Shown: piece by piece, positions 1 to 8,213 of the stretch
How positions within the stretch are numbered: position 1 is the first letter of the stretch
Layout: each line of letters starts with the position of its first letter
Made by a program: the position numbers and the translations under genes
From: Pseudobdellovibrionaceae bacterium
GTDB lineage: Bacteria; Bdellovibrionota; Bdellovibrionia; Bdellovibrionales; UBA1609
Assembly (NCBI GenBank): GCA_025354795.1
Contig: JANXMF010000081.1
Location: 1-63,604, forward strand
Reading direction: 5' to 3'
Length of the DNA stretch: 63,604 bases
Notes under the pieces: model-generated
What the model was told of the DNA's origin: nothing
What the model saw: the letters and a program-made list of their open reading frames with translations, nothing else
The model's database searches: none

Positions 1-197
1 GTTTCGACTTTGGGCTGGTTGGCAGGGTTCACTTGAGCTTGTGGAGCAGTACCGGCAGCGGGCAGAGCTGAGTTGGCCGGTGCGGGTTTGATCACTGCAT
101 TCGGGTTGGGCGTCGGCGTACCGGAACTGAAATAGAAGTTCGCGAACAACGCCAGTGCCCCGATGACGAGGCCGAAAACCACTAGCTTATTCCCCAT
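1..197 (-). CDS. Membrane-anchored protein, N-terminal part only
   Basis: This is the N-terminal 65 residues of a gene that continues beyond the left edge. The ATG at 197 follows a GGA-containing Shine-Dalgarno-like stretch about eight bases upstream. Residues 4-22 form one hydrophobic helix (signal anchor or signal peptide). A proline/alanine/asparagine-rich linker follows, typical of a tether between a membrane anchor and a periplasmic domain that lies outside the window. No catalytic domain is visible and the function is not recognised. It is transcribed in the same direction as the STAS-like gene upstream of it, after an 80-base gap. Confidence 0.6.
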   Translation of the reverse strand, partial: MGNKLVVFGLVIGALALFANFYFSSGTPTPNPNAVIKPAPANSALPAAGTAPQAQVNPANQPKVE

Positions 198-277
198 GAT
201 ATTTTCCAGACGTCAGACCCCTTTCACTCAATGGTAAACAAAGCCTGAATGGGGAGCAACCTTAATCACTAAGGGAC

Positions 278-757
278 CTAACCCAAAAATTTGAAGGTCT
301 TTTCATTGAAAAAATCGGGTGCTAGTTTTGCACTTTTGCATTTCGGGCAAGTGAGGTCTGCGGGAAGCGTGATGGAAGGGCGCTGACCAGGTTGCGCGTA
401 CTGGTAGTCTTTGCCTCGCGTCAATGTGAGCGTGCTTTCGTTGCCACAGCTCTCACAGGCGAAGGGTGCGCGAAAAGATTCAATGGTCATGCTTTTAGAC
501 AAAAACCCCATGACGATATTGGCTTGCGAGGCAATCATGGAGGGGCAGTTCACCAATAGCACCGCACAATTGTTGGGAATGCGCAAAGTCCACAAAATCC
601 AATTCTTAACACCGATAGAATTGATGGAGTGCACGTTGGTCAAGTCCACGGTGAGCGCAGTGATACCGGCCAGAGGCAGGATAAAAAGCGGCGTACTCTC
701 ACCAATGGAGCCATCCAAATTCGCTCGGATTCGGGTGTCCTCACGCTCAAGCTTCAC
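278..757 (-). CDS. STAS-like domain protein with C-terminal zinc ribbon
   Basis: 159 residues. The N-terminal ~95 residues look like a STAS fold (anti-sigma-factor-antagonist type), with a VDLTNVHSINSIGVKNW segment resembling the usual STAS strand-helix around the phosphorylatable serine. Two CxxC pairs follow (CESCG and CPKCK, about 35 residues apart), forming a probable zinc ribbon. I chose the GTG at 757 because AAAGGTGAG lies six bases upstream. The open frame extends to a TTG at 811 without a better ribosome site. STAS proteins usually act in partner-switching signalling, but no kinase or phosphatase partner is adjacent, so the role is unassigned. Confidence 0.6.
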   Translation of the reverse strand: MKLEREDTRIRANLDGSIGESTPLFILPLAGITALTVDLTNVHSINSIGVKNWILWTLRIPNNCAVLLVNCPSMIASQANIVMGFLSKSMTIESFRAPFACESCGNESTLTLTRGKDYQYAQPGQRPSITLPADLTCPKCKSAKLAPDFFNEKTFKFLG

Positions 758-921
758 GCTCTCACCTTTTTCGTATCCTTCTAGTATATAGTGCGGATCC
801 CTTGGTCTCAATACTAAACACCGAAGAGTCCCAAATTGCGGCGAACGGGTGGCGCCAGTCGTTTTTGCCTTAGGGACGCGGTAAACTGTTGGGGGCGACC
901 CGCACTAACCAGGGAGTTTCC

Positions 922-1284
922 ATGCTGCACAGTCGAGCTTTCTCAAAATGGTTTATTTTTATTGGCGTGGCGATGATTTGGACCTTAAATGGATGTGGTA
1001 CTTTTTCACGTTCGCGGGAGCAAAACTTGTATCAAGTGCATCTAGGCCAAAGTAGGGTGGAGCTGGTCGAGGCGCTGGGAGAACCGGCGCGCGAGAGCCA
1101 GGATGGTGGTCAGGAGAAATGGTTTTACCAAGTTTATTCCTATGACCGCAGGCAAACTTATCCTTACACCGCGATTTTTGAACACGGCAAATTGACCCAT
1201 TGGGATTTTGACACCAGCCGCACCACTGAAAACCTGCATGCGCACGAATCGCGCAATCCGTCTTCGCAGGATCCACGCTATTGA
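922..1284 (+). CDS. Small lipoprotein, SmpA/OmlA (BamE)-like
   Basis: 120 residues. A type II signal peptide ends in a lipobox just before the cysteine of NGCGTF. The mature part has the spacing of the BamE/SmpA fold: LGQSRVELVEALGEPA followed by a strand with WFYQVYSYD. BamE-like lipoproteins act at the outer membrane, but this one is not close enough to be called BamE itself. The ATG at 922 has AGGGAG at 911-916; an upstream in-frame TTG at 889 is a poorer start. The stop overlaps the next gene's ATG (TGATG), so the two are probably translationally coupled. Confidence 0.72.
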   Translation: MLHSRAFSKWFIFIGVAMIWTLNGCGTFSRSREQNLYQVHLGQSRVELVEALGEPARESQDGGQEKWFYQVYSYDRRQTYPYTAIFEHGKLTHWDFDTSRTTENLHAHESRNPSSQDPRY

Positions 1285-1970
1285 TGAAGCGACTTTCTTT
1301 GCTCTTTCTCGTGATGTTTGTGATGGGAGCGGGCAACGGCTCTCACGAAGTTGAAACCAATTCCGTTCACATGGCGAGTGCACCGGGCTGGGTCACTCGG
1401 GTCAAAGTGGACAAAGTCATCGATCACATTCAAATGGTGCTCGAGTGGGACATTCGCCGGATAGAAGCCTACTGGCATTCCGATGCCACCGAATTCGCCA
1501 AAGGCCACGGTCGCGGTCCGTTGGTGATGGCCTACTCCCTAAAAGATAAAAATGCCATCCATCTCGGGCCCAAGGTGACCGACGCCAACTTCAACGCTTA
1601 CTTCGGTCATGAATTGGTGCATATCATCGCTTATCAAAAGTACAAGCAAGCGATTCCGAAGTGGCTAGAAGAGGGCTTGGCCAATTATTTAGCCAAGACC
1701 GCGAAGGTCGACTATCATTGGTTGTCCAGTCAGGCAGCGCCTAAAGATGTGCGTGAGCTCACTCATCCCTTTGACGGCAGCGAGGATCGTCTTCGCTATC
1801 ATTACATGGCTTCGCAGGCTTTGGTGGAAATGATCGCGGCCAAATGTGATTTGGCCAATTTGTTGCGTTTGAGTGTGGGTGAAAAGATGGATGGGTACTT
1901 GGACACATATTGCGAGATTAGAGATTTGAATGCCGCGTTTAAAGCTTGGGTCGCCAAACGCGGCAAGTGA
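1284..1970 (+). CDS. Secreted gluzincin-type metallopeptidase (HELVH motif)
   Basis: 228 residues. A hydrophobic signal peptide covers residues ~3-18. The HELVH zinc motif near residue 113 is followed about 18 residues later by WLEEGLANYL, giving the third glutamate ligand of a gluzincin (peptidase MA-like arrangement). The C-terminal region is helical and carries two cysteines that could pair. I take the ATG at 1284, which overlaps the stop of the preceding lipoprotein gene. The pairing suggests a membrane-associated lipoprotein and a periplasmic protease made together. The substrate is unknown. Confidence 0.75.
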   Translation: MKRLSLLFLVMFVMGAGNGSHEVETNSVHMASAPGWVTRVKVDKVIDHIQMVLEWDIRRIEAYWHSDATEFAKGHGRGPLVMAYSLKDKNAIHLGPKVTDANFNAYFGHELVHIIAYQKYKQAIPKWLEEGLANYLAKTAKVDYHWLSSQAAPKDVRELTHPFDGSEDRLRYHYMASQALVEMIAAKCDLANLLRLSVGEKMDGYLDTYCEIRDLNAAFKAWVAKRGK

Positions 1971-1971
1971 G

Positions 1972-2454
1972 TTAGCGTGCGGCGACTTTGGCGCTGATCG
2001 GGGTGAAAGTCAGATCAATCTTACCCTTACCTTGCGCTTGGACCGTGTCACCCACCGGCACCAAATGGTCAGTCTCAAGCAGGCGGGTAAAAACCGCGTC
2101 ATGGATTAAGGAAAGATTCTGATTGCCGCAATGATCAATCAAGGCCGTCGATTTCCAGTAAATGGACTCTTCGTTGTCACTCGAGATATTGCCTTTCATC
2201 GTCCGGCACGGGGATTTCAACACAAAGTGTTTACCTTTGGCATCTTGTGAAAACACAATGGTGATGGTTTCCGGGATGGCTTGGGGTTTGGTGACACAAG
2301 CCGAGCTGGGATTGCGCATCTTTTCCAGATCGCAGCGGGTGCCGGAACTGTAATGCGAAACTTTAAAGGCTTTGCCCACGGGGAGGTTCGCAGCCAGAGC
2401 GGATTGGCACAAGATGTTTATCGCTATTAAATTAAATAAGTTTAATAATTTCAT
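1972..2454 (-). CDS. Secreted hypothetical protein
   Basis: 160 residues with a clear signal peptide (residues 1-21, cleavage after SALA). The mature protein has five cysteines and a predicted beta-rich body and matches no family I recognise. It converges on the metallopeptidase gene with only one base between the two stops, so transcripts from each side must overlap or share an unseen terminator. The start is ATG at 2454, preceded by GAGGTTGCG. Function unknown; the location is likely periplasm or exterior. Confidence 0.6.
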   Translation of the reverse strand: MKLLNLFNLIAINILCQSALAANLPVGKAFKVSHYSSGTRCDLEKMRNPSSACVTKPQAIPETITIVFSQDAKGKHFVLKSPCRTMKGNISSDNEESIYWKSTALIDHCGNQNLSLIHDAVFTRLLETDHLVPVGDTVQAQGKGKIDLTFTPISAKVAAR

Positions 2455-2763
2455 CGCAACCTCGGTTTAATTCCGCTTAACGGGTGGGATACGCTCTCTA
2501 AAGCAAGATTCGTGCAAAGCCCTGGCCGCGGCAAAAGCCGCGTGATTTCGCGGGCGCCCCTGACCGTTTCCTAGACACATGTCGAGCTACTCCTAACACC
2601 TGTTTCAGAGTGAGACGAAGCCGCCGGAGCACGCGGACCGAGCTTCCTTATGACCAATGTCGCAATTTAAAAATTTGAGTCCGTTTGCACACTTTGGTCG
2701 CATCGAAATACGTGAGTGAATCCCCGATAAAACCAATGTGCATATATAGATAGGAAATAATAG
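2455..2763. promoter_or_regulatory. Intergenic region upstream of the FecR-domain gene
   Basis: About 310 bases without a credible gene. A perfect 6-bp hairpin (CGCGGC-AAAA-GCCGCG) lies at 2527-2542 with no T-tract. At 2723-2730 is CCCGATAA, seven of eight matches to the E. coli sigma-28 -10 consensus, but the -35 position (2704-2707, CGAA) is poor. AGGAA at 2752-2756 serves as the ribosome site for the TTG start at 2764. Confidence 0.35.
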
Positions 2764-5367
2764 TTGAAGCGTGAGAATCGCACCGACCGAATTTTAGTTC
2801 TCGTTGCTCTTGCCATTTTCATAATGGCCAGCGGGCTATTTTATTTCGACGGTTGGATCTGGGGGAACCGCCACAGCCGCAGTGATCATATCGGCGTGCT
2901 GGCTTCGCGCTCCGGTGACGTGCGCATGAAATTCAACGGCGAACTCAAGTGGCAAAAAGCTTCGAATGGCCAAGATTTAATTTACAATGATGCGGTTTAT
3001 GCCGGAGCCGGCGCGCGCGCCCAGCTACAACTGGGTGAGAGCGAAATGACAGTCTCTGAAAATACCCTGATTGTGCTTCGCCGCGACCAGAACGTAAACT
3101 TCATGAATTTAGCGTACGGCAATCTGTTCGGCAACATCGCCAAAAACGAGAAGGTGATTATCGACACCGGCGAAGGCAAGCCGATCGAATTGACCACCTC
3201 CAGCCGCACCTCGATTGTGCTTAAAAAAACTGGCCGCCACACCGAGCTCGAAGTTGTTTCGGGCGATGCCAAAGTTAAAATCGACGGCAAAGACACCCAC
3301 CTCACAAAATCAACACGGGTCATGGTGGACGAAAAGAACACCAGCAAAATGGAGCCGGTGGCACTGCAGCTCGTGCATCCGCTCAGCTCTCAGGTCGTTT
3401 ATTCCGGCGCCCCGACCACGATTCCCTTCGCGTGGAAGTGGAACACTGGCCGCACACCCACCCGCGACGAGCGCTACACCGTCGAATTTTCCGAGTCTCC
3501 AGCCTTTGCGGAATTGAAAGCCAAACGCGACGTGCGCGGAGCCTTAACTACCAACCTTCCCGTAGTTGAATCGACCAGCCTATTTTACCGCGTGCGCGCG
3601 CCCGGCGGCGTACTCTCCGGTATTGAAAAAATAAATTTTGTGCGCATGGGAAAACCAATAATTATCAAGCCCGTGGTTCAAGACCGCATTCTCACCAGTC
3701 GCGATAGCAAAGCGCCGGTGGAGATCGTGTTCGAGCGGCCGCCCAACTCCAGTGTTTTTTACCAGATCGCGCGCGATGCCGAATTTCAAGGCGTGGTGGT
3801 GGCGGAGAACACGCCGCAAGAGAAGCGTGTGCAAGAACTGCCCGCTGGACGTTACTTTGTGCGCGCCAAAGGCGGCTTTGGTGGCACGCACTGGACCGAT
3901 TGGACTGAGCCCGTGCCGTTCACAGTAGAAACCCGCCAAGACATTTTGCCTTTGGTGCAAATGCGCGACAAAACGCGAGTGATTATTCCCAATCGTGACT
4001 ATCCGCCGGCGCTTTACCAAAGCGCTGCACCTAAGGTGGAAAATTACCTTGCGGGCCGGGGGTTGCTGCGCAACTTCTTCGCGGTTCCGGCCGGCGGCAT
4101 GGATGAATTGCGCGTGCAGTTTGAAAACGCTGAGGCGCGCGCTCAACACGACAATTCGTGGCCGGTAAATCGCATCCATCCGGCACAATATAAATTCAAG
4201 TACCAATACAGCAAAGAAGGCTGGCAACTTTCGCCCTGGTCGACGCCCAAGAAATTGGAGATCTCGATGGAGCCGCCGCGACCGGTGGGCAATGTCCGTT
4301 ACGGCAACACCGACGTGAAGAGTGGAATGACCGAGGCTGAGTGGGATTTCACGCCGTTGCTGTTCGCACGCTCTTATGACGTCGAGATTTCCCACGATCC
4401 TTATATGCGCGCGCCCACCGAACTGAAGGTAGAGCGGCCGATGGTCAAAACCCAGTTGCGTGGCGACAACTATTGGCGCGTGCGGGCGCGCGATGCCCAG
4501 GGCCACATCATCAGTGAATTCTCGCAAACTCAAAAGCTCCTGGCCATGGTCCCGCAATTTTTAGCCAAAAACGATCTCACGCCGAAGCCTCCGCCTGAGC
4601 GCAAACCCGCGGCCGTGGAAAAAACGGTCACGCGCATTGAGCACAAGGGCGACGTCCCGTATGATAAAAATGGTTGGTGGATGTGGGTCGGCGGTGGTGA
4701 AAACTACGTCAATTACCAGCAGTCGATGCAGGCTATCGGTACTCTTAGCGATCAGCACCTCAGAGGCCCGAGTGAATATTTAGAAGCCGGATACAGCGGC
4801 CACAGCGGCACGGGCGGAGTCATGACGTTTAAGTCCACCCTCGGCGAACTCGATCCGGCCAACGCCGCGATCGACAGCACCGTCTATAAATGGAAGACGT
4901 TTTCACTCGAGGGGACCAGCACTCATCTCTCCAAATTCACCTTTGTCGGCATGCCCATCACCTACGGTTTTCGCGCCGGTCTCCAACAGCACCAACTGCC
5001 ATTCGTAGTGTTCAACACCTCCGATGGCTCGCTCAGCATGCGCTCAAACACCATGAACAACGCTTCACTCGGCACGACCGCCGAAATGGTGCGCCGACGC
5101 TGGACCTATTACTGGATGATTCGCTACCAATATCCGCTGTCGAGCTCCGCCAGCGGCAGTTCACAGTTTGCAATCAAGCCGGTCTTTGATTTCGACGGTT
5201 CAATCGGCACATCCTACAATCTGACCCGCCAGTTGAAGCTTGGCCTGTTTTGGTATGGGCAATGGCATCAGTTTAATTTTGATTACGGCGATGGCGAGCA
5301 GTCCTACACGGGGTTCCAGTCGTTGTTCTATTCTAACGTCGATTTGCGTTTGGGATTTGATTTTTAG
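2764..5367 (+). CDS. FecR-domain protein with N-terminal membrane helix and C-terminal barrel-like region
   Basis: 867 residues. A membrane helix lies at about residues 10-28. A FecR-type beta domain follows at ~45-200, recognisable from LASRSGDVRMKFNG, then the AVYAGAGARAQLQLG and VVSGDAKVKIDGK repeats. Residues ~205-610 contain several Ig/fibronectin-like beta units with YxVRAKG- and YWRVRARD-type strands. The last ~220 residues alternate polar and aromatic residues and end LGFDF, with the terminal phenylalanine usual for outer-membrane barrels. Start is TTG at 2764 with AGGAA seven bases upstream. If the first helix is not cleaved, the protein would link both membranes. FecR proteins usually transduce signals or bind surface polymers. 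Confidence 0.7.
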   Translation: MKRENRTDRILVLVALAIFIMASGLFYFDGWIWGNRHSRSDHIGVLASRSGDVRMKFNGELKWQKASNGQDLIYNDAVYAGAGARAQLQLGESEMTVSENTLIVLRRDQNVNFMNLAYGNLFGNIAKNEKVIIDTGEGKPIELTTSSRTSIVLKKTGRHTELEVVSGDAKVKIDGKDTHLTKSTRVMVDEKNTSKMEPVALQLVHPLSSQVVYSGAPTTIPFAWKWNTGRTPTRDERYTVEFSESPAFAELKAKRDVRGALTTNLPVVESTSLFYRVRAPGGVLSGIEKINFVRMGKPIIIKPVVQDRILTSRDSKAPVEIVFERPPNSSVFYQIARDAEFQGVVVAENTPQEKRVQELPAGRYFVRAKGGFGGTHWTDWTEPVPFTVETRQDILPLVQMRDKTRVIIPNRDYPPALYQSAAPKVENYLAGRGLLRNFFAVPAGGMDELRVQFENAEARAQHDNSWPVNRIHPAQYKFKYQYSKEGWQLSPWSTPKKLEISMEPPRPVGNVRYGNTDVKSGMTEAEWDFTPLLFARSYDVEISHDPYMRAPTELKVERPMVKTQLRGDNYWRVRARDAQGHIISEFSQTQKLLAMVPQFLAKNDLTPKPPPERKPAAVEKTVTRIEHKGDVPYDKNGWWMWVGGGENYVNYQQSMQAIGTLSDQHLRGPSEYLEAGYSGHSGTGGVMTFKSTLGELDPANAAIDSTVYKWKTFSLEGTSTHLSKFTFVGMPITYGFRAGLQQHQLPFVVFNTSDGSLSMRSNTMNNASLGTTAEMVRRRWTYYWMIRYQYPLSSSASGSSQFAIKPVFDFDGSIGTSYNLTRQLKLGLFWYGQWHQFNFDYGDGEQSYTGFQSLFYSNVDLRLGFDF

Positions 5368-5512
5368 AAACTGGGCTCATCAACAATGCCGTTTTACGTC
5401 CCCCACTTCACCAATTTACATTGTGCAGACTCGTACTCAATCGAAATCACTGCTGAATTTGCCAGGCACGAATCCTGAATTACAATAACCACCACCTGCC
5501 AAGGATGGCTGT

Positions 5513-6181
5513 GTGGATTTTTTCACGGAGGAAGAATTGCCCAAAATCGCCGATGGCTGGCTACGTAAAATCATGGCTTCGATTTTTCTCTCAGCCGCCA
5601 TTCTCGCCATCGCCAATCTCGAGACCATCTGGCGGGAATATTTGCATGCCGAAGTCGACTATAAGATCACCAGACCCGAGAAGAAAACCAAGGCCGCAAT
5701 CCATCTCAAGCTCGACAAAGTCGCGGGTGATTCCATCGATCAAGGCTTTGAAGCGAGCCTTGAACAAGATGCCCTGAACGACGAAAATCCCTTCGCCAAA
5801 TTGCGCGACCTTGAGCCCGTGCAACGTATCTTGCGCAAAGGCATTGCCCACTATCACCGCGACACTTATCGCAGCTCGGAGTACCAGCAAGAGAGTGGCT
5901 ACGATTTAGTAGTGTATGCGATCCAACAAAAGGACGGGAGCGCCTCGACTATTCTAGCGTATCTGGAGCGCAACAAAATCTTGACCGTACACGATGTCGG
6001 ATCCGCCGATGACCGTGTTTCCGTCGTGGTCTTTGTTGTCGGCGAGGGTGAGGGTTCCGACTACGCTTTGTACCGTAACGGCGACGCGAAAGAGCAATCC
6101 AAACTGTCTTTGGCGGAGGCCGAAACCCTCATCAACCGCCGGATTAGCGCCGGGGTGCCCTTTTTCTCTGTAGCGCGTTAA
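5513..6181 (+). CDS. Single-pass membrane protein of unknown function
   Basis: 222 residues. A short N-terminal cytoplasmic piece is followed by one membrane helix at ~18-37, then a soluble domain of mixed charge with a tyrosine/histidine-rich patch near residue 115 and a beta-rich C-terminal half. No known family is recognised. The start is GTG at 5513 with AAGGA at 5501-5505. It lies 145 bases after the FecR-domain gene in the same direction and may be cotranscribed, but no shared regulatory signal was seen. Confidence 0.6.
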   Translation: MDFFTEEELPKIADGWLRKIMASIFLSAAILAIANLETIWREYLHAEVDYKITRPEKKTKAAIHLKLDKVAGDSIDQGFEASLEQDALNDENPFAKLRDLEPVQRILRKGIAHYHRDTYRSSEYQQESGYDLVVYAIQQKDGSASTILAYLERNKILTVHDVGSADDRVSVVVFVVGEGEGSDYALYRNGDAKEQSKLSLAEAETLINRRISAGVPFFSVAR

Positions 6182-6258
6182 GTACAGTCCTGAATTCTTT
6201 ACACATTTTGGCTATTTTGCTGGTTTTGGCGGCACCAAAAGTGTCTGCATTTATACTC

Positions 6259-6288
6259 TTGACGGCTGTAAAAGACTCGATGCATAAC
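6259..6288 (+). promoter_or_regulatory. Possible sigma-70-type promoter for the downstream outer-membrane protein
   Basis: TTGACG (6259-6264, five of six to the -35 consensus) is followed after 18 bases by CATAAC (6283-6288, four of six to the -10 consensus). This would start a transcript near 6295, about 65 bases before the ATG at 6360. The preceding gene ends at 6181, so the gap is the natural place for a promoter. Confidence 0.35.
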
Positions 6289-6359
6289 TTGTTCTCGCGG
6301 TGGAGCACTCTCCGTCACGAATGAGTGGAAAACTAAAAATAACTAAAGGATTACTGCAA

Positions 6360-7343
6360 ATGTTGAAAGCAATGCTTGGAACACTTGTGTTCGCGCTGTC
6401 TCTCTCAAGTCATGTATATGCTGCTGATGAAAATTCGTCGGAAAGCAAGACGTCGGTAAAAATTGACGATGCTGCTGGCAGACGCAACTCCGTTGCAGGC
6501 GATATCGACGAAGAGATTACCAACGCTAAATTGCGTGCGGAGTCTGGCTCGAAGTCGAAGTTCTCGATGTCGGTGGAAGCGACCTACACCGGCGGTTCCG
6601 TGTCGCGTCCGTTTGGCGAGAATCGTCCTGACATTAAAGGTATCCCCGGCGCCCAAAAATCAACCAGCGCCAATATCGGTGTGAATGCCCGTTACCGCAT
6701 GAATAAGAACGATAGTATCACTGCAGGTACTAGCTTTGGCGTCATGACTCCCTTTCAAGGTCGAGTCAATTCGAAGCGCAAACAGTTCAACGTTTTTGAC
6801 CCGAACGTGGCTTACAATCGCGTTGGCAAAGTCGGTGATTTGCAAACCACCGGCCTATTGCAGTATTCGCCTGGTACCTCAAACGAGGCCCGCGATGCGG
6901 ATCGCACCCATGCGGTTTCGGCGCAATATGTAGCGATGAAGGCCTTCCAAAATGGTATCAGTATCGGTGCAGCCTTCGAAGCTGACTACTACGTATATAG
7001 CACGGGTGCCGGCAAGAGTAAGAACGCGGACAACTCGTTGCTAACCGGAATGTATGGAAACGATGGCCGCGCACAGTGGGAACTTGGTATTTTTCCTTTG
7101 GCTGAATATGCGATCAATGATCGTTACTCCTTGCGTACAGTGTTCGGTTATTTCAACTGGTATCACCTCGTTGGAGACGCCAATCGGGCACGTTTGTTAC
7201 AAGCATACGTCTACCAGTCCATTGGCATTGGCGTTGCGGTAACTCGCGATGTCTATCTGTATCCAAACGTTCAGTTCCTCCCGGGCGAAATGCGCGCGAA
7301 GGACACCAACGTTGCATTGAATGCAACTCTCAACGTATTCTAA
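6360..7343 (+). CDS. Outer-membrane beta-barrel protein
   Basis: 327 residues. A signal peptide at residues 1-~22 has its cleavage site after HVYA. The body alternates polar and hydrophobic residues in strand-length runs and ends in NATLNVF, with the C-terminal phenylalanine used for outer-membrane insertion. It resembles transporter or porin-like barrels of the Bdellovibrio group, but no specific family is named. I chose the ATG at 6360 because it gives a clean signal peptide and is preceded by AAAGGA; an upstream in-frame GTG at 6300 would add 20 non-signal residues. A strong hairpin terminator follows at once. Confidence 0.75.
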   Translation: MLKAMLGTLVFALSLSSHVYAADENSSESKTSVKIDDAAGRRNSVAGDIDEEITNAKLRAESGSKSKFSMSVEATYTGGSVSRPFGENRPDIKGIPGAQKSTSANIGVNARYRMNKNDSITAGTSFGVMTPFQGRVNSKRKQFNVFDPNVAYNRVGKVGDLQTTGLLQYSPGTSNEARDADRTHAVSAQYVAMKAFQNGISIGAAFEADYYVYSTGAGKSKNADNSLLTGMYGNDGRAQWELGIFPLAEYAINDRYSLRTVFGYFNWYHLVGDANRARLLQAYVYQSIGIGVAVTRDVYLYPNVQFLPGEMRAKDTNVALNATLNVF

Positions 7344-7364
7344 ATAAAAGCGTTGTTGAAGTAG

Positions 7365-7396
7365 AAAAAACGGCAGCTAAACGCTGCCGTTTTTTT
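7365..7396. terminator. Bidirectional rho-independent terminator
   Basis: The stem CGGCAGC / GCTGCCG (7371-7377 with 7383-7389) has a 5-base loop. It is flanked by an A-run on the left (7365-7370) and a T-run on the right (7390-7396), so it can stop transcription from both converging genes: the outer-membrane protein on the plus strand and the membrane protein ending at 7404 on the minus strand. Confidence 0.9.
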
Positions 7397-7403
7397 ATGC
7401 CTT

Positions 7404-8213
7404 TTAGCCGGCCTCTTGGAAGCGGCCGTTGAGAATTTTAAAAACAAATTCTGATCCAAGCTGCCGAACGAGCCGCGCTTGCACGGTGCTTTGCAATTCC
7501 TCAAAGCGCAGCTCGCACAGCCATGATTCGAGCCCCGGAGGATAGGTGTTCGAAAGGCTACGCATGAGAATCTCGTCGCCGTTGATTTTGACAATCTTAG
7601 CCCACGGTCCGAGCCCTTGGAAGTTCACCAAGATCGGCAAACGGACGGTCACAAGCACCCCTAAATGGGGGGTTGGCTGGAAATCGGACTCCGCAAGGAC
7701 CTGCGCCGGGGCTGCCGGACGGGGCACCCAATCGGTCACTTTCGGCCATGCGGGTTTTGGTAAAACCCACCCGAACTTTGGCGTTTGCAGAGAAGGCATT
7801 TTGGGGCTCGGCACATAGGCCGTGACCTGTTGATGAAACTCCTGGACGTAGACCAAAATAAATATCGCGACATTGATAATCATGGCGATGACCGCCTGAG
7901 GTAGGGCGGTGCGTGCGTCGGCCGTAAATGAGAATGAGTTATAAATAATAAATAGCCCTAACAGAGCAAGCACCAGCGACCAGCTCGAGCGGCGGCCCTT
8001 CACCATCATGGCTCCAATCACGAGACTGCCTAAATTGAGAAGCCAGTAGCTCAGAGGTAAGTGCGTCGCGACCGCGCTAAGGCCTTTCCAATTCCAGATG
8101 TCCGTGCGTTTTTGCACAGCCGCAATCAACATCAAATTGCAAAATGGAGAAAGTAAGAACAGCACTCCACCGACTTGGATTGTGCGTTCCCGGCGGAGCA
8201 GCTTCGCGGTCAT
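7404..8213 (-). CDS. Four-helix membrane protein with C-terminal soluble domain
   Basis: 269 residues. Hydrophobic helices lie at about 14-33, 50-70, 78-96 and 105-124. A proline-rich linker (~130-175) and a beta-rich C-terminal domain of ~90 residues follow. The size and position of that domain recall PilZ-like regulatory barrels, but the RxxxR and (D/N)xSxxG motifs are not clearly present, so this is only a possibility. Its ATG overlaps the stop of the upstream gene by 4 bases (ATGA), so the two proteins are probably made together and may interact. Confidence 0.55.
   Translation of the reverse strand: MTAKLLRRERTIQVGGVLFLLSPFCNLMLIAAVQKRTDIWNWKGLSAVATHLPLSYWLLNLGSLVIGAMMVKGRRSSWSLVLALLGLFIIYNSFSFTADARTALPQAVIAMIINVAIFILVYVQEFHQQVTAYVPSPKMPSLQTPKFGWVLPKPAWPKVTDWVPRPAAPAQVLAESDFQPTPHLGVLVTVRLPILVNFQGLGPWAKIVKINGDEILMRSLSNTYPPGLESWLCELRFEELQSTVQARLVRQLGSEFVFKILNGRFQEAG

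Noticed and set aside
2527-2542. CGCGGC-AAAA-GCCGCG hairpin as a terminator
   Set aside because: No T-tract follows on either strand, and the hairpin is about 70 bases from the nearest gene start rather than at a gene end.
3580-4557. Long open frame on the minus strand inside the FecR-domain gene
   Set aside because: It is antisense to a clear gene with FecR and Ig-like domains, has arginine/histidine-rich composition typical of a shadow frame, and no ribosome site.
6224-6240. TTTTGG-CGGCA-CCAAAA hairpin as terminator of the preceding gene
   Set aside because: The stem is short and AT-rich and no T-run follows, so it was not listed as a terminator.
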